A DNA stretch of 64,000 nt from Marinobacter excellens HL-55 (GTDB lineage Bacteria; Pseudomonadota; Gammaproteobacteria; Pseudomonadales; Oleiphilaceae), in the NCBI GenBank assembly GCA_001314845.1, contig LJZQ01000018.1, forward strand, positions 1,086 through 65,085, written 5' to 3'. The notes below the pieces were generated by a model. That model had not been told where the DNA came from. It searched no databases and was given only the letters and a program-made list of their open reading frames with translations. Both the position numbers and the translations under genes were made by a program. This document shows, one piece after another, positions 36,229-47,306 of the stretch (the first letter of the stretch is position 1; the number at the start of each line of letters is the position of its first letter).

Positions 36229-36254
36229 ACCTGATCGCTTGGGTGCGATCAGGT
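36229..36254. terminator. Bidirectional hairpin between motB and rsgA
   Basis: ACCTGATCGC (36229-36238) and GCGATCAGGT (36245-36254) pair perfectly. It lies between the convergent stops and overlaps the last codons of rsgA. There is no long T-run, so activity as a terminator is likely but not certain. Confidence 0.5.
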
Positions 36255-37304
36255 CAGTTTGAGCCCACGAGCCTGCTGTTCTGCCATGCCCTGAAGAATC
36301 CGGTGAAAGCTTTTCAGTCGTTCCCTGGATAAGGTGCCTGCCTCGGCTGCGGCATCCAGTGCGCACCCGGGATCACCCATGTGGCGGCAATTTCGAAATT
36401 TGCACAGGCCGATCAACGGTCGGATCTCCCGGAAGCCGTATTCCACTTCCTGCGTTGTCATGTGCCACAAGCCAAACTCCCGAATGCCTGGAGAGTCTAT
36501 AAGGTCGCCGCCCGCAGGCAGGTGAAACAGCTTGGCGGTGGTGGTGGTGTGAACGCCTTTGCCGGTGCTCTCGGAGACCGCGCCAACTCTAAGCAGTTCA
36601 TCCGGCAACAAAGTCTGGATAATCGATGATTTGCCAACTCCGGACTGCCCCACAAATACCGAGGTCTGATTCCGGACCAGTGCTTCCACTTCGGGTGCGG
36701 GCTTGCCATCGCTGGCCGTGGCGGATGTTCTGGCCACCTTGTAACCGAGTGCCTCATAGCGGGCCAGCAGGGTATCAATCTGCCCGCGATTCTGATTATT
36801 GATCAGATCAGTTTTGTTGAGCAGGATTACCGCGGGAATGTCAGAGCTCTCAGAGGCCACCAGGTAGCGGTCAATCAGGTTGTCATGGGGCTCCGGCTCG
36901 GGCGCGATCACCAGAATGATGTGATCGATGTTGGCGGCAACGGGTTTGAGCGCCCCGAAATTGTCCGGGCGCTGTAACAGGTTGCCGCGCTCGCAGCGGG
37001 CCACAATAACCCCGGTCTCGCTTTTGCCAGGCCGCCAGACCACCCGGTCACCGGTCACCAGGCTGTCGATGTTCGCTCTCACGAAGCACCGGAACACTCG
37101 CCCGGGCTCGTCACCTTCAAGCGCTTCGATGTCCAGCTGCTGCCCGTAGTGGGCAATCACCAGCCCTTCCTGCTCCGGCCCCAATTCGCCGGCCTCTGCC
37201 TGTTCCTCTGCCGCCTTTTCACGGCGAGCCATCCGGGTGGTCCGCTCGTTCTGTATTTTCTCTATGCGCCATTGCTGGCGTTTGTTCAGTTTGCGCTTGG
37301 CCAT
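36249..37304 (-). CDS. rsgA: Ribosome small subunit-dependent GTPase RsgA
   Basis: A circularly permuted GTPase of 351 residues acting late in 30S assembly. The N-terminal OB domain is followed by motifs in permuted order: G4 LLNKTDL, G1 FVGQSGVGKSS and G3 DSPGIREFGL. A zinc knuckle C(x4)C(x)H(x5)C is seen in CKFRNCRHMGDPGC. The start is ATG 37304 (MAKRKLNKRQQWR); an open frame continues upstream but crosses the orn promoter region and lacks family similarity. It is divergent from orn. Confidence 0.94.
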   Translation of the reverse strand: MAKRKLNKRQQWRIEKIQNERTTRMARREKAAEEQAEAGELGPEQEGLVIAHYGQQLDIEALEGDEPGRVFRCFVRANIDSLVTGDRVVWRPGKSETGVIVARCERGNLLQRPDNFGALKPVAANIDHIILVIAPEPEPHDNLIDRYLVASESSDIPAVILLNKTDLINNQNRGQIDTLLARYEALGYKVARTSATASDGKPAPEVEALVRNQTSVFVGQSGVGKSSIIQTLLPDELLRVGAVSESTGKGVHTTTTAKLFHLPAGGDLIDSPGIREFGLWHMTTQEVEYGFREIRPLIGLCKFRNCRHMGDPGCALDAAAEAGTLSRERLKSFHRILQGMAEQQARGLKLT

Positions 37305-37424
37305 TGGGTTCCGTGTGTTGCAGGAAAGTGGTGTGACACATGATACGTGAATCATGGACAATAGGCAGGGTTTCTCAATTGTGCCGCACGGGCACCCCTT
37401 TTCAACGGCATAGGTTTCAAAACG

Positions 37425-37967
37425 ATGAGCAACGGCGATCGACTGGTATGGATAGACCTCGAAATGACTGGCCTGGATCCTGAAAAAGAGAAGATCATCG
37501 AGATGGCCACAATCATCACCGATTCGGACCTGAACACCATTGCCGAGGGCCCGGTGATTGCCGTCCATCAGCCAGATAGCCTGCTCGACAGCATGGACGA
37601 GTGGTGCACCAACACCCACGGCGCGAGCGGCCTGACCCAGCGCGTAAAAGGCAGCACCATCAGTGAATCCCAGGCCGAACAGCAAACTCTGGACTTCCTG
37701 AAACTGCATCTGGCCAAAGGTCAGTCACCTTTGTGCGGCAACAGCATCGGCCAGGATCGCCGGTTTCTGGTCAAATATATGCCGGAACTCGAAGAGTTCT
37801 TCCATTACCGCAACCTGGATGTATCCACCATCAAGGAGCTGGCGCGGCGCTGGCGTCCGGATGTGCTCGACGGTGTGAAGAAAAAGGGCAGCCACCTGGC
37901 GCTCGACGACATCCGTGACTCGATTGACGAGCTGCGCCACTATCGCGAACACTTCTTCAAGCTGTAG
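37425..37967 (+). CDS. orn: Oligoribonuclease
   Basis: A 3'-5' exonuclease (180 aa) that clears 2-5-nt RNAs, including pGpG from c-di-GMP breakdown. It has the DEDDh layout: [11 protein letters not shown] (first Asp/Glu), [11 protein letters not shown] (Asp), and [14 protein letters not shown] (His and Asp). The C-terminal HYREHFF is typical. The ribosome site before ATG 37425 is weak. Its role in removing pGpG links it to the c-di-GMP proteins in this window (FimX, FimW, EAL). Confidence 0.95.
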   Translation: MSNGDRLVWIDLEMTGLDPEKEKIIEMATIITDSDLNTIAEGPVIAVHQPDSLLDSMDEWCTNTHGASGLTQRVKGSTISESQAEQQTLDFLKLHLAKGQSPLCGNSIGQDRRFLVKYMPELEEFFHYRNLDVSTIKELARRWRPDVLDGVKKKGSHLALDDIRDSIDELRHYREHFFKL

Positions 37968-37981
37968 GGTTTGGCTGAGCG

Positions 37982-39070
37982 CTACAGTCCGTGCTGTCGT
38001 AGTGCCCAGGCCACATGCTCGCGCACCAGCTCGGAGGGGTGATTTGCCCGCTGCTTTAACGCTTCAGTAACCGGAATGGTTGTTGGGGCGTTGCCTAGCC
38101 CGACAGCCAGATTGCGCAGCCAGTTTTCATAGCCGGTGCGGCGGATAGCCGAGCCTTCGGTGCGAGTCAGGAATTGTTGTTCGCTCCAAAGAAACAGTTC
38201 AGCAAGCGATGAATTATCCAGCTGGTGGCGGGGCGAAAAATCCGCCTCCCGGGTGGGTTTGCTGAACTTATTCCAGGGGCAGATCAACTGGCAGTCGTCG
38301 CAACCGAACACCCGATTGCCCATTTTTGAACGCAGCTCCTCCGGGATTGGACCGTTGAGTTCAATCGTGAGGTAGCTGATGCAGCGGCGAGCATCCAGTA
38401 AGTGAGCGCCGACAAAAGCATCCGTTGGGCACACCTCCAGGCAGGCGGAGCAGGTTCCGCAGTGCTGACTTTCGAATGGCGGATCGACCGGCAAGGGAGC
38501 GCTGGTGAAAATTTCGCCCAGAAAGAAGTAAGAGCCCGCTTTCGGGTGAATCACCATGTTGTTTTTGCCGATCCATCCCAATCCTGCGCGTTGTGCCAGA
38601 CCGCGTTCCAGAACCGGAGCGCTGTCGACGAAAGCTCGGTAATCGTAGCCGCTGACCGCCTCATCAATCCACTTGGCCAGGGTCGCCAGCCGCTTGCGCA
38701 TCAATTTGTGGTAATCCCGGCCCAGGGCGTAGCGAGTGATATAAGCCGCTTCCCGGTCAGCAAGTACTCGCCCCGGATTATCCGGGGCCGACAGATAATC
38801 CAGGCGAACCGAGATCACCCGCAGGGTGCCCGGTACCAGAGAGTCCGGGGTGTAGCGTTTGTCGCCGTGATCGGCCATGTAGGCCATCTCACCGTGGTAG
38901 CCGGCGCTTAACCACTGCTGCAAACGTTCGGCATGGGGCCCGGTATCTGCGTCGGTTATGCCTGCATCAGCAAACCCCAGCTCTTGCGCCCACTGCCGGA
39001 TCTGGTCGGGCAGGGCGTGCAGGTCTGGATGGTCTTTGGCGGTGTCACCGGAGTTCTGTGTCGATGTCAT
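37982..39070 (-). CDS. queG: Epoxyqueuosine reductase
   Basis: Catalyses the last step of queuosine formation in tRNA, epoxyqueuosine to queuosine, using cobalamin. It has 362 residues with two 4Fe-4S motifs, CGTCSACLEVCPTDAF and CDDCQLICPWNKF. The N-terminal B12-binding region includes GYHGEMAYMADH and YITRYALGRDYHKLMRKRL. It is convergent with orn, with 14 bp between stops. The neighbour order orn-queG-nnr-tsaE matches P. aeruginosa. Confidence 0.94.
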   Translation of the reverse strand: MTSTQNSGDTAKDHPDLHALPDQIRQWAQELGFADAGITDADTGPHAERLQQWLSAGYHGEMAYMADHGDKRYTPDSLVPGTLRVISVRLDYLSAPDNPGRVLADREAAYITRYALGRDYHKLMRKRLATLAKWIDEAVSGYDYRAFVDSAPVLERGLAQRAGLGWIGKNNMVIHPKAGSYFFLGEIFTSAPLPVDPPFESQHCGTCSACLEVCPTDAFVGAHLLDARRCISYLTIELNGPIPEELRSKMGNRVFGCDDCQLICPWNKFSKPTREADFSPRHQLDNSSLAELFLWSEQQFLTRTEGSAIRRTGYENWLRNLAVGLGNAPTTIPVTEALKQRANHPSELVREHVAWALRQHGL

Positions 39071-39203
39071 GGATGCGATGCTGGCCGTGTAACCTGCGAA
39101 GATTTAATTTGATTAAGTTATGACCTTTTTTCCTGTTTTGCTATTCTTAACAGGTATCTGGCCAATTTTCTTAAACCGGTTTCTTTAGCGGGAGCTCCGG
39201 AGA

Positions 39204-40766
39204 ATGCCCAAGCGCCCTGCGCACAGTCTATCAGAAGCCTTGTTCTCCGCCGATTCGGTGCGGGCTATGGACCGCTATCTGATTGATCGGCAGGGTGTTG
39301 ATGGTTTTGAGCTGATGCAGTCGGCAGCACGTTCGGCGTTTCGTCAGTTGATCAAGCGTTGGCCGGCACCCGGTGCTGTTCTGGTTTTGTGCGGGGCGGG
39401 TAATAACGGGGGTGACGGTTATTTGGTGGCAGCGAATGCTCAGCGCCACGGACTGTCGGTTGAATGCGTCGCGGTTGCACCTATTGCAAATATCCAGGGT
39501 GATGCGCTTAAAGCACTGAGCAAGGCGCGTGCTGATGGTGTGTCGATTGCTGAGCTCAATGAACTGGCTGACGGCGATATCGAGCGCAAACTGGCGGCTG
39601 CCGACCTGGTGGTTGATGCGTTATTGGGGACCGGCGTCACCGGAGTGCCGAGGGAACCTTTCGCCAGCATTATTCGGCAGCTCAATGCCGCGGCCATACC
39701 GGTGCTGGCCGTAGATGTGCCATCAGGACTGAATGCGACGACGGGCGCGGCTGAAGGTGAGGTTGTTCAGGCTGAGTTGACCGTCACCTTTATCGGCGCC
39801 AAGGCGGGTCTCTATACCGGTGCTGGCGCAGGTGTGTGCGGTCAGGTGGTTTTTGAGGCGCTCGATACCGGTCACGACGTCATGGGTAGTGGCGAACAGC
39901 CAATTGCCCGGCTGCTTGGCTGGCAGGGTTGTCAACACTGGCTGCCACCCAGGCTTTCAAACGCGCACAAGGGGCACTTCGGCCACGTGCTTGTGGTGGC
40001 TGGAGATCGTGGTTTTGGTGGGGCCGGTATCATGGCAGCGGAGGCAGCGTCGCGGGCCGGGGCAGGGCTGGTTTCTCTGGCCACGCGTCCGGAGCATGTT
40101 ACCTCTGCGCTGGCTCGCTGCCCGTCGTTGATGGTTCATGGCTTGATTCATGGTTCCGAGTTGCCTGCATTATTGGCCAAGGCTGATGTGGTGGTTTGTG
40201 GCCCGGGCATGGGTCAGTTGGCCTGGGGGCAGCAAATGCTGCAGCAGGTCCTGGCGAGCGGCAAGCCCCGGGTATTGGACGCTGACGCCTTGAACCTGAT
40301 GGCCGGGCGCGTGCCGGTGGCCGCGAATGAGCATATTCTTACGCCACACCCAGGTGAGGCCGCCCGGCTGTTGGGGTGCGATGTGCGTGAGGTGGAATCG
40401 GACCGCTTGGCGGCCACTCGGCGGATTCAGAGTATCTGGGGTGGCGTGGTGCTATTGAAAGGCGCGGGCACTGTAGTGGTCGGCGATCGGGGGCAGTCTT
40501 CCGTGATCGCGGGTGGTAACCCGGGCATGGCCACCGGCGGTATGGGTGATGTTCTGTCGGGAATTATCGGTGCGTTGCTGGGCCAGGTCGCTGATCCGGA
40601 ACGTGTTACGGCCATGTCAGCGGCACTGCATCTGGCTTCAGCCGATCACGCTGCCGAGGAATTCGGTTATATGGGATTAACGCCTGGGGATGTCATTGAC
40701 GCCTTGCCACGAGTTCTCAGAAAAACAGAGCGGGTATACAGTGGTCACGACCGGGAGGAGCTATGA
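39204..40766 (+). CDS. nnr: Bifunctional NAD(P)H-hydrate epimerase/dehydratase
   Basis: Repairs damaged NAD(P)H hydrates. The N-terminal epimerase domain (about 10-225) has [15 protein letters not shown] and [10 protein letters not shown]. The C-terminal ribokinase-like dehydratase (about 235-510) has [26 protein letters not shown] and [15 protein letters not shown]. Total length is 520 residues, usual for the fused form. GGAG precedes ATG 39204. Its stop overlaps tsaE by ATGA, starting the nnr-tsaE-amidase chain. Confidence 0.94.
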   Translation: MPKRPAHSLSEALFSADSVRAMDRYLIDRQGVDGFELMQSAARSAFRQLIKRWPAPGAVLVLCGAGNNGGDGYLVAANAQRHGLSVECVAVAPIANIQGDALKALSKARADGVSIAELNELADGDIERKLAAADLVVDALLGTGVTGVPREPFASIIRQLNAAAIPVLAVDVPSGLNATTGAAEGEVVQAELTVTFIGAKAGLYTGAGAGVCGQVVFEALDTGHDVMGSGEQPIARLLGWQGCQHWLPPRLSNAHKGHFGHVLVVAGDRGFGGAGIMAAEAASRAGAGLVSLATRPEHVTSALARCPSLMVHGLIHGSELPALLAKADVVVCGPGMGQLAWGQQMLQQVLASGKPRVLDADALNLMAGRVPVAANEHILTPHPGEAARLLGCDVREVESDRLAATRRIQSIWGGVVLLKGAGTVVVGDRGQSSVIAGGNPGMATGGMGDVLSGIIGALLGQVADPERVTAMSAALHLASADHAAEEFGYMGLTPGDVIDALPRVLRKTERVYSGHDREEL

Positions 40767-41260
40767 CTGTTTTTGGCAATGAGCGCCGGTTTTTTCTGGA
40801 AGGTGAATCCGAAACCGAACAACTGGGTGGTGCACTTGCAGATGTGGTCAAATCTTTAGATCAGGCCGTTACCGTATTCCTGGATGGTGAACTAGGTATG
40901 GGGAAAACCACCCTGAGCCGCGGAGTCATGCGTGGCCTGGGCCACGTGGGTGCGGTTAAAAGTCCCACTTACACCTTGGTGGAGCCCTATGAAGAGCTGA
41001 ATCCGCCAGTCTATCATTTCGATCTTTATCGCCTAGGAGACCCCGAAGAGCTGGAATACATGGGCATCAGGGATTACTTTTCGGGTCGGAATTTCTGTCT
41101 CATCGAGTGGCCTGAGCGTGGCAAAGGCGTTTTGCCCGATCCGGATGTCGAGATCCACCTTGAGCGGCAGTGTGAGGGGCGAACCGCAGTACTGCGCGCC
41201 CGCTCGGGGCTTGGCGCATCGCTGTTAAATGATATTGAGCTGGTAGGGCCGGATTCATGA
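40763..41260 (+). CDS. tsaE: tRNA threonylcarbamoyladenosine biosynthesis ATPase TsaE
   Basis: A small P-loop ATPase (165 aa) needed with TsaB and TsaD to make t6A37 in tRNA. The Walker A stretch is [13 protein letters not shown], and [12 protein letters not shown] and VYHFDLYRL follow as in the family; the Walker-B-like CLIEWPERG is near 110. It overlaps both neighbours by ATGA (nnr upstream, amidase downstream), so translation is coupled. The C-terminal tail is longer than in E. coli. Confidence 0.93.
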   Translation: MTVFGNERRFFLEGESETEQLGGALADVVKSLDQAVTVFLDGELGMGKTTLSRGVMRGLGHVGAVKSPTYTLVEPYEELNPPVYHFDLYRLGDPEELEYMGIRDYFSGRNFCLIEWPERGKGVLPDPDVEIHLERQCEGRTAVLRARSGLGASLLNDIELVGPDS

Positions 41261-42588
41261 AAATTGTAGTGATTGTGATGCTGGCCATGGTAGCCAGCCT
41301 GGCTCAAGCCAGCACTGAGGTTGAGGGCGTTCGTATCTGGCCGGCACCGGACCATACCCGCCTGGTGTTGGATACCGAGGGCAGTGTGGATCACAACGTG
41401 TTTGCATTGTCGGGCCCATCCAGACTGGTTATCGACTTGAAGAATACATCCCTGAAAGCGGATCTCAGTAAAATAGACCTCAGTGGCAGCCCCATCCAGC
41501 GTATTCGTAGTGCCCCCCGTAATGGTGGCGATCTGCGGGTCGTGCTTGACCTGAAAAGTGACATCAAGCCTCGCAGCTTTGTGCTCGAGCCAAACCAGCA
41601 ATATGGTCACCGCCTCGTTGTTGATCTTATTGACGAGAAGGGCAGTCGCCTCGAGCGCGCAACCAGCCCGACAGTGACCCGGGATTCCGCGGGTAAACGG
41701 GATATTGTGGTGGTGATTGATCCGGGCCATGGCGGTGAGGATCCGGGCGCGATTGGCCCAAGGGGCACCCGGGAAAAAGATGTCGTCTTCAAAATGTCAG
41801 AAACCCTGGCCTCGCTGATCAACAAGCAACCCGGCTTTACTGCGAAACTGACCCGCACCGGGGACTATTACATCGGTTTGCGCAACCGAACGTTGCTGGC
41901 GCGCAAATACAACGCGGATCTGTTCGTCTCTGTGCACGCCGATGCTTTCCGCACACCGCAGCCCAGCGGCGCCTCGGTATTTGCCTTGTCGCAGCGGGGG
42001 GCAACCAGTGAAACCGCTCGCTGGTTGGCGCAGAGCGAGAATCGTTCGGACCTGATTGGAGGGGCTGGTGGGCTCTCGTTGGACGGTCGCGATGACATGC
42101 TCGCCGGTGTATTGCTGGACTTGTCGATGACCGCCAGTATCAATGCCAGTCTGGGCGTTGGCAGTTCGGTTCTGGGCAAATTGGGGGATATCGCAAAGTT
42201 GCACAAACCCGGTGTTGAACAGGCCGCCTTTGCCGTTCTGAAGTCGCCAGACATACCGTCAATACTGGTTGAGGCCGGATTTATTTCTAATCCTAAAGAG
42301 GAGCAGAACCTGGCCACCGAGTGGTACCGCAATCGATTGGCAAACGCGATTATGGACGGAATCAATGATCATTTTCAGCGCACCCCGCCACCCGGAACCC
42401 TTCTCGCCTGGCAGAAGGAGAATCAGCGGGACGGTGGCCAGATCAGTCGTTATCGCATCCAGCGCGGCGACACCCTGTCGGGCGTCGCCAGGCAGAACCA
42501 GACCACCGCCAGTGAGTTGATGCGCTTTAACGGGATGAGCGATGATCGTGTTATGGTAGGGCAAACCATTCGTATTCCCTCATCCTGA
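41257..42588 (+). CDS. N-acetylmuramoyl-L-alanine amidase (AmiB/AmiC type) with AMIN and LysM domains
   Basis: A periplasmic cell-wall hydrolase of 443 residues that cleaves septal peptidoglycan. A signal peptide ([12 protein letters not shown], cut near residue 19-20) leads to an AMIN targeting domain (about 22-125). The Amidase_3 domain begins [25 protein letters not shown], with zinc ligands in this His, the Glu, and the later SVHAD, and the C-terminal Glu in [11 protein letters not shown] LysM domain ([15 protein letters not shown] to IRIPSS) ends the protein. E. coli AmiB lacks LysM; the P. aeruginosa homologue has it. It is coupled to tsaE and 20 bp upstream of mutL. Confidence 0.92.
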   Translation: MKIVVIVMLAMVASLAQASTEVEGVRIWPAPDHTRLVLDTEGSVDHNVFALSGPSRLVIDLKNTSLKADLSKIDLSGSPIQRIRSAPRNGGDLRVVLDLKSDIKPRSFVLEPNQQYGHRLVVDLIDEKGSRLERATSPTVTRDSAGKRDIVVVIDPGHGGEDPGAIGPRGTREKDVVFKMSETLASLINKQPGFTAKLTRTGDYYIGLRNRTLLARKYNADLFVSVHADAFRTPQPSGASVFALSQRGATSETARWLAQSENRSDLIGGAGGLSLDGRDDMLAGVLLDLSMTASINASLGVGSSVLGKLGDIAKLHKPGVEQAAFAVLKSPDIPSILVEAGFISNPKEEQNLATEWYRNRLANAIMDGINDHFQRTPPPGTLLAWQKENQRDGGQISRYRIQRGDTLSGVARQNQTTASELMRFNGMSDDRVMVGQTIRIPSS

Positions 42589-42608
42589 TCAAGAGGTAGT
42601 TCCCGGAT

Positions 42609-44498
42609 ATGCCCCACATTCAGTTACTCTCGCCCCGGCTTGCTAACCAGATTGCCGCCGGCGAGGTGGTGGAGCGCCCAGCGTCAGTCGTCAAAGAGCT
42701 GGTGGAAAATGCGCTCGACGCCGGCGCCAGCCGGGTTGATATTGAGGTGGAGCAGGGCGGTGCCAAGCTTATCCGGGTTCGGGATGACGGTTCCGGTATC
42801 AATGAGGCCGACCTGCCGCTGGCCCTGAGCCGTCATGCCACCAGTAAAATACTGACCCTTGAGGATCTTGAGGCGGTTGGCACTCTCGGTTTTCGTGGCG
42901 AAGCCCTCGCCAGTATTAGTTCGGTCTCTCGCCTCGCGCTGACGTCACGGACTGAACATCAGGAAGCCGCGGCCCGAGTTGAGGTAGAAGGGCGCGACAT
43001 GGACGCGCGCATCGTGCCTGCGGCCCATCCGGTCGGCACGACCGTTGAAGTGCGAGACCTGTTTTTCAATACCCCCGCACGGCGCAAGTTCATGCGCACT
43101 GAAAAAACCGAATTCAATCATGTCGAGGAATGCATTCGCCGGCAGGCCTTAAGCCGATTCGACGCAGGTTTTACTCTGCGCCATAACCAGCGGGTGGTGC
43201 AGAGCTTGCGCCCTGCAGAGTCGGCCGTAGACAAAGAGCGGCGGATAGGTTCTTTGTGCGGTCAGCAGTTCGTCGACAACGCGGTGATTATCGATGCGGA
43301 AGCGACGGGCCTGAGGTTGTGGGGTTGGGTGGCCTTGCCGACCTTCTCTCGCAGTCAGGCTGACTTGCAGTATTTCTTTGTGAATGGCCGTGTGATCCGC
43401 GACAAGCTTGTCGGCCACGCCGTACGTCAGGCTTATCGGGATGTACTTTACAACAACCGTCACCCTGCCTTTGTGCTCTATCTGGAGGTTGATCCCGCCA
43501 ACGTAGACGTCAATGTGCACCCAACCAAGCACGAGGTCAGGTTCCGTGACGGTCGCCTGGTTCATGACTTTATTTTTCGAACGTTGCACAGGGCATTGGC
43601 GGATGTGCGGCCGGATGATCAGCTAAGAGGTGCAGCGGCTCAGTCTTTTGGTCGGGAGCCCGAAATTCCACAAGCGGGGTCGCCTGAATCCCTATCGTCC
43701 GGGTATGGTTCTCAGTCGTCATCGATGTCGGGGCAGGCGTTTGCGCCGGGCGGTTTCGGCCATTCTGCACCTATGCCGCGGCAACAGGAATGGAAGGCCA
43801 GCGATCAGATGGGGTTCTATCAATCTCTGAACGAAGGCGGCGGCGTTGCGTCGGCACCGGATGGCTATACACCACAGCCCATTTCAATCACACCGCCGCA
43901 AGACAGTGCCGACGAGCCGCCGTTGGGGTATGCCATTGCTCAGTTGCACGGAATCTACATTCTTGCCCAGAGCAGGGCTGGCATGGTGGTTGTCGACATG
44001 CACGCCGCCCATGAGCGCATCACCTATGAGCGTATGAAGCGGGCACTGGCGGAGCAGGATCTGAAGAGCCAGCCTTTGTTGGTGCCCCTGTCCCTGGCGG
44101 TTAGCCAGAAAGAAGCCGCCCTGGCAGAAACCCACGGTGACGAATTACAGCAACTGGGCTTGCAGATTGAGCGAATCGGACCGGAAACCCTCGCAGTGCG
44201 TCATATCCCGGCTTTGTTGCGGGGCGCGAATACTGAGCAGTTGGTTCGCGATGTGCTGGCGGACCTGATCGAACATGGCCAGAGCGACCGGATTGAGGCC
44301 GTCACCCACGAGCTGCTGGGTACCATGGCGTGCCACGGTTCGGTGCGGGCGAACCGGCAACTGACGATTCCCGAGATGAATTCCCTGTTGCGTGACATGG
44401 AGGCGACAGAGCGCAGCGGCCAGTGTAACCATGGTCGCCCGACCTGGACCCTGGTAACCCTGTCCGAGCTCGACAAACTGTTCCTGAGAGGGCGGTAG
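42609..44498 (+). CDS. mutL: DNA mismatch repair protein MutL (endonuclease-type motifs)
   Basis: Mismatch-repair coordinator of 629 residues. The GHKL ATPase domain is clear: [33 protein letters not shown] and [13 protein letters not shown] long linker (about 345-440) is Pro/Ser/Gln-rich. The C-terminal domain contains [12 protein letters not shown], which fits DQHA(x)2E(x)4E with one change, plus [15 protein letters not shown] and FLRGR. These are the metal-site motifs of MutL proteins that nick DNA themselves, unlike E. coli MutL, which relies on MutH. It lies between the amidase and miaA. Confidence 0.95.
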   Translation: MPHIQLLSPRLANQIAAGEVVERPASVVKELVENALDAGASRVDIEVEQGGAKLIRVRDDGSGINEADLPLALSRHATSKILTLEDLEAVGTLGFRGEALASISSVSRLALTSRTEHQEAAARVEVEGRDMDARIVPAAHPVGTTVEVRDLFFNTPARRKFMRTEKTEFNHVEECIRRQALSRFDAGFTLRHNQRVVQSLRPAESAVDKERRIGSLCGQQFVDNAVIIDAEATGLRLWGWVALPTFSRSQADLQYFFVNGRVIRDKLVGHAVRQAYRDVLYNNRHPAFVLYLEVDPANVDVNVHPTKHEVRFRDGRLVHDFIFRTLHRALADVRPDDQLRGAAAQSFGREPEIPQAGSPESLSSGYGSQSSSMSGQAFAPGGFGHSAPMPRQQEWKASDQMGFYQSLNEGGGVASAPDGYTPQPISITPPQDSADEPPLGYAIAQLHGIYILAQSRAGMVVVDMHAAHERITYERMKRALAEQDLKSQPLLVPLSLAVSQKEAALAETHGDELQQLGLQIERIGPETLAVRHIPALLRGANTEQLVRDVLADLIEHGQSDRIEAVTHELLGTMACHGSVRANRQLTIPEMNSLLRDMEATERSGQCNHGRPTWTLVTLSELDKLFLRGR

Positions 44499-44504
44499 GT
44501 CCTC

Positions 44505-45551
44505 ATGGCAGAACCAGACGCACAAGTCTTCCCCGATTTGCCACCGGCCATTTTCCTGATGGGGCCAACGGCTTCGGGAAAAACCGATCTTGCCATTGAG
44601 CTTTGCAAGCGCTTGCCTTGCGACATTATCAGCGTTGACTCGGCCCTCATTTATCGTGGCATGGACATTGGCACGGCCAAACCATGTGCGGAAGAGCTGG
44701 CTGCAGCGCCTCACCGGCTCATTGATATCTGTGATCCCACCGATACATACTCCGCCGCAGATTTCCGCCGTGATGCCCTGGTTGAGATGGCAGAGATTGC
44801 TGGCCGTGGTCGCATCCCGTTGTTGGTCGGTGGAACCATGATGTACTTCAAGGCGCTGCTGCATGGGATGTCTGACATGCCCGCGGCCAGCCCTGAGTTG
44901 CGTGAACAGCTTGAAAGGGAAGCGGCTGAACACGGCTGGGACCATTTGCATCGTGAGCTGGCCGCCAGTGACCCGGTTGCGGCCGGTTTGATCCACCCCA
45001 ATAATCGCCAACGACTGATGCGGGCGCTGGAAGTCATTCGTCTGACCGGGCGGCCGATTTCCGAGATATGGCGGTCGCCGTCGGGAACTTTCGTGCAGGG
45101 TGGCCAGTTGAGTATCGAGGATTACACTTATTTTACTCGTTGGCAGGCAGACGAAAGCCCGAGCCTGCCGTATACTGTTTACCAGTTTGCCTTGGCCCCA
45201 TCAGAGCGCTCCGAACTCCATCGACGAATACAGGAGCGCTTTCAGGTTATGCTGAAATCAGGTTTTCTGAACGAAGTAGAAACCTTGATGGGGCGAGGTG
45301 ATCTCAATCCGGATATGCCATCGATGCGTTGCGTTGGGTATCGGCAGGCTTGGGATTACCTTTCAGGTAAAAGTGATTATGAGACATTTGTCAGCAAGGG
45401 AGTGGCTGCTACCCGCCAATTGGCCAAGCGGCAGCTTACCTGGTTACGGAAATGGCCAAATGCTCACTGGTTGAACGCCGGTAATCCGCAAGTGGTGATT
45501 GAAACCTTGAAAAAGTCCGCGTTTCACACCACATTTAATCCAGAAAAATGA
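44505..45551 (+). CDS. miaA: tRNA dimethylallyltransferase
   Basis: Adds a dimethylallyl group to A37 of tRNAs reading codons that begin with U. The P-loop [15 protein letters not shown] is at the N-terminus, followed by [18 protein letters not shown] and [13 protein letters not shown]. The C-terminal part has [13 protein letters not shown]. It is 348 residues, somewhat longer than the E. coli enzyme. It starts 7 bp after mutL and is followed after 34 bp by hfq, the conserved mutL-miaA-hfq order. Confidence 0.95.
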   Translation: MAEPDAQVFPDLPPAIFLMGPTASGKTDLAIELCKRLPCDIISVDSALIYRGMDIGTAKPCAEELAAAPHRLIDICDPTDTYSAADFRRDALVEMAEIAGRGRIPLLVGGTMMYFKALLHGMSDMPAASPELREQLEREAAEHGWDHLHRELAASDPVAAGLIHPNNRQRLMRALEVIRLTGRPISEIWRSPSGTFVQGGQLSIEDYTYFTRWQADESPSLPYTVYQFALAPSERSELHRRIQERFQVMLKSGFLNEVETLMGRGDLNPDMPSMRCVGYRQAWDYLSGKSDYETFVSKGVAATRQLAKRQLTWLRKWPNAHWLNAGNPQVVIETLKKSAFHTTFNPEK

Positions 45552-45585
45552 CGATCTGCACCTACTCATAAACAGGAGAAAACAC

Positions 45586-45834
45586 ATGTCAAAAGGGCAT
45601 TCTTTACAAGACCCTTACCTCAATGCACTGCGCAAGGAACGCATTCCGGTTTCTATCTTTCTGGTGAATGGCATCAAATTGCAGGGCCAGATTGAATCTT
45701 TTGACCAGTTCGTGATTCTATTGAAAAACACAGTCAGCCAGATGGTGTACAAGCACGCGATCTCGACAGTGGTGCCTGCGCGCAACGTGCGCCTACCGCC
45801 GCAGAACCCTGCCGAGGGTGAGTCTGAAGACTGA
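45586..45834 (+). CDS. hfq: RNA chaperone Hfq
   Basis: An RNA chaperone (82 aa) that pairs small RNAs with mRNAs. It shows the Sm1 pattern [42 protein letters not shown] and the Sm2 motif [17 protein letters not shown]. The C-terminal tail is short, as in Pseudomonas. AGGAG precedes the ATG. A stem-loop with T-runs follows, though hflX lies close behind. Confidence 0.97.
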   Translation: MSKGHSLQDPYLNALRKERIPVSIFLVNGIKLQGQIESFDQFVILLKNTVSQMVYKHAISTVVPARNVRLPPQNPAEGESED

Positions 45835-45857
45835 TCCTTGCGGGCCTTCCGGTTTTT

Positions 45858-45912
45858 ACACCCGCGTTCCAGGACAGCCCAAGAGCTTGAATGGACGCGG
45901 GTGTTTGCTTTT
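45858..45912 (+). terminator. Stem-loop after hfq, candidate terminator
   Basis: ACACCCGCGT (45858-45867) and ACGCGGGTGT (45895-45904) pair over 10 bp, with further partial pairing inside the 27-nt loop, followed by TTTGCTTTT. It ends 18 bp before the hflX start, so it may attenuate rather than stop read-through into hflXKC. Confidence 0.65.
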
Positions 45913-45929
45913 ATGGAGCCTGAAATATC

Positions 45930-47222
45930 TTGTTTGAACGTCCTGACGTTGGTGAGCGAGCCATTCTCGTCCACATAGAGTTTACTGCCCATGATGACGT
46001 GGAAGACCCGGGTGAATTCCGGGAGCTGGTTACATCGGCGGGTGTTGAACCGATGACCATGGTGACCGGTTCTCGCAAGCAGCCAAGCCCGAGATTGTTT
46101 GTGGGTGATGGCAAACTTGAGGAAATTCGGGATGCCGTCGCTGCCTATGAGGCCGATGTGGTTCTGTTCAATCACGCCTTGAAACCCAGTCAGGAGCGCA
46201 ATATTGAGCGGGAACTCCAGTGCCGGGTGCTGGATCGGACCGGGGTTATTCTCGATATCTTCGCCCAACGGGCCAGAACTTTCGAGGGTAAGCTGCAGGT
46301 TGAGTTGGCCCAGCTTGAGCACATGTCTACCCGACTGATTCGCGGCTGGACGCACCTGGAACGCCAGAAAGGCGGTATCGGTTTACGTGGCCCGGGCGAA
46401 ACCCAGCTTGAGACGGATCGCCGGTTGCTTCGCGAGCGCATCAAGTCGATACACAAGCGCCTTGAAAAGGTCCGAAAGCAGCGTGACCAGGGTCGAAGGG
46501 CCCGAAAGCGAGCTGATATCCCCACCTTGTCTCTGGTTGGTTATACCAACGCCGGAAAGTCCACACTATTCAACCGAATTACCACAGCGAGCGTATATGC
46601 TGCTGACCAGTTGTTTGCGACCCTCGATCCGACGTTGCGCCGGCTGGAACTTCCGGACATCGGGCCGGTCGTAGTGGCGGATACGGTTGGCTTCATTCGA
46701 CATCTGCCGCACAAGCTGGTCGAGGCGTTCCGGGCAACCCTTGAGGAAACGACGCAGGCAACGCTGCTGCTGCACGTGATTGACAGTCATGATGCTCGCC
46801 GCGAAGACAATATCGAGCAGGTGGAGAGTGTGCTTGCCGAAATCGGTGCAGACGAAATCCCCATGCTGCAGGTGTTCAACAAGATTGACCTGCTGGATGA
46901 CTTCGAGCCCCGTATAGAGCGCAACGAAGATGGCGTTCCGGTGCGGGCCTGGGTGTCAGCGGTGACCGGCCAAGGGCTCAATTTGCTGTTTGATGCAGTG
47001 GTCGAGCGACTGGCGGAAGATGTGGTGCATCACTTTGTGGTGCTTGGGCCGGCAGATGGAAAGCTGAGAGCGTTGTTGCACGAGGCCGGGTCTGTGCTCA
47101 GCGAAGAGCATAGAGAGACCGGCGATTCGGTGGTCGAGGTCAGGCTACAGAATCGGGACTGGTTACAACTGCTGAGTCGCGCCGGAGTAAACGCTGATGC
47201 GGTCAGGCTGGAAAACCGATAG
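45930..47222 (+). CDS. hflX: Ribosome-rescue GTPase HflX
   Basis: A 430-residue GTPase that splits stalled or hibernating ribosomes. The N-terminal domain has PRLFVGDGKLEEI and VLDRTGVILDIFAQRARTFEGKLQVELAQL, with the following GIGLRGPGETQLETDRR. The G domain has G1 LVGYTNAGKST, G3 DTVGFIRHLPH and G4 NKIDLLD. The only start consistent with the family N-terminus (MFERPDVGERAILVHIE) is a TTG at 45930 with GGAG 11 bp upstream, an uncommon start that may lower expression. It follows hfq and precedes hflK. Confidence 0.93.
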   Translation: MFERPDVGERAILVHIEFTAHDDVEDPGEFRELVTSAGVEPMTMVTGSRKQPSPRLFVGDGKLEEIRDAVAAYEADVVLFNHALKPSQERNIERELQCRVLDRTGVILDIFAQRARTFEGKLQVELAQLEHMSTRLIRGWTHLERQKGGIGLRGPGETQLETDRRLLRERIKSIHKRLEKVRKQRDQGRRARKRADIPTLSLVGYTNAGKSTLFNRITTASVYAADQLFATLDPTLRRLELPDIGPVVVADTVGFIRHLPHKLVEAFRATLEETTQATLLLHVIDSHDARREDNIEQVESVLAEIGADEIPMLQVFNKIDLLDDFEPRIERNEDGVPVRAWVSAVTGQGLNLLFDAVVERLAEDVVHHFVVLGPADGKLRALLHEAGSVLSEEHRETGDSVVEVRLQNRDWLQLLSRAGVNADAVRLENR

Positions 47223-47306
47223 GACTGAATACCTCAAACTGTTGCCGGGGCCTTGATAAATCCCTAGTATTTGCAGCCATTCGATAATACGTGAACGGAG
47301 AGAACT

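Noticed and set aside
37305..37709. N-terminal extension of rsgA upstream of 37304
   Set aside because: The open frame continues but crosses the orn start on the other strand and encodes nothing like RsgA; ATG 37304 gives the normal protein.
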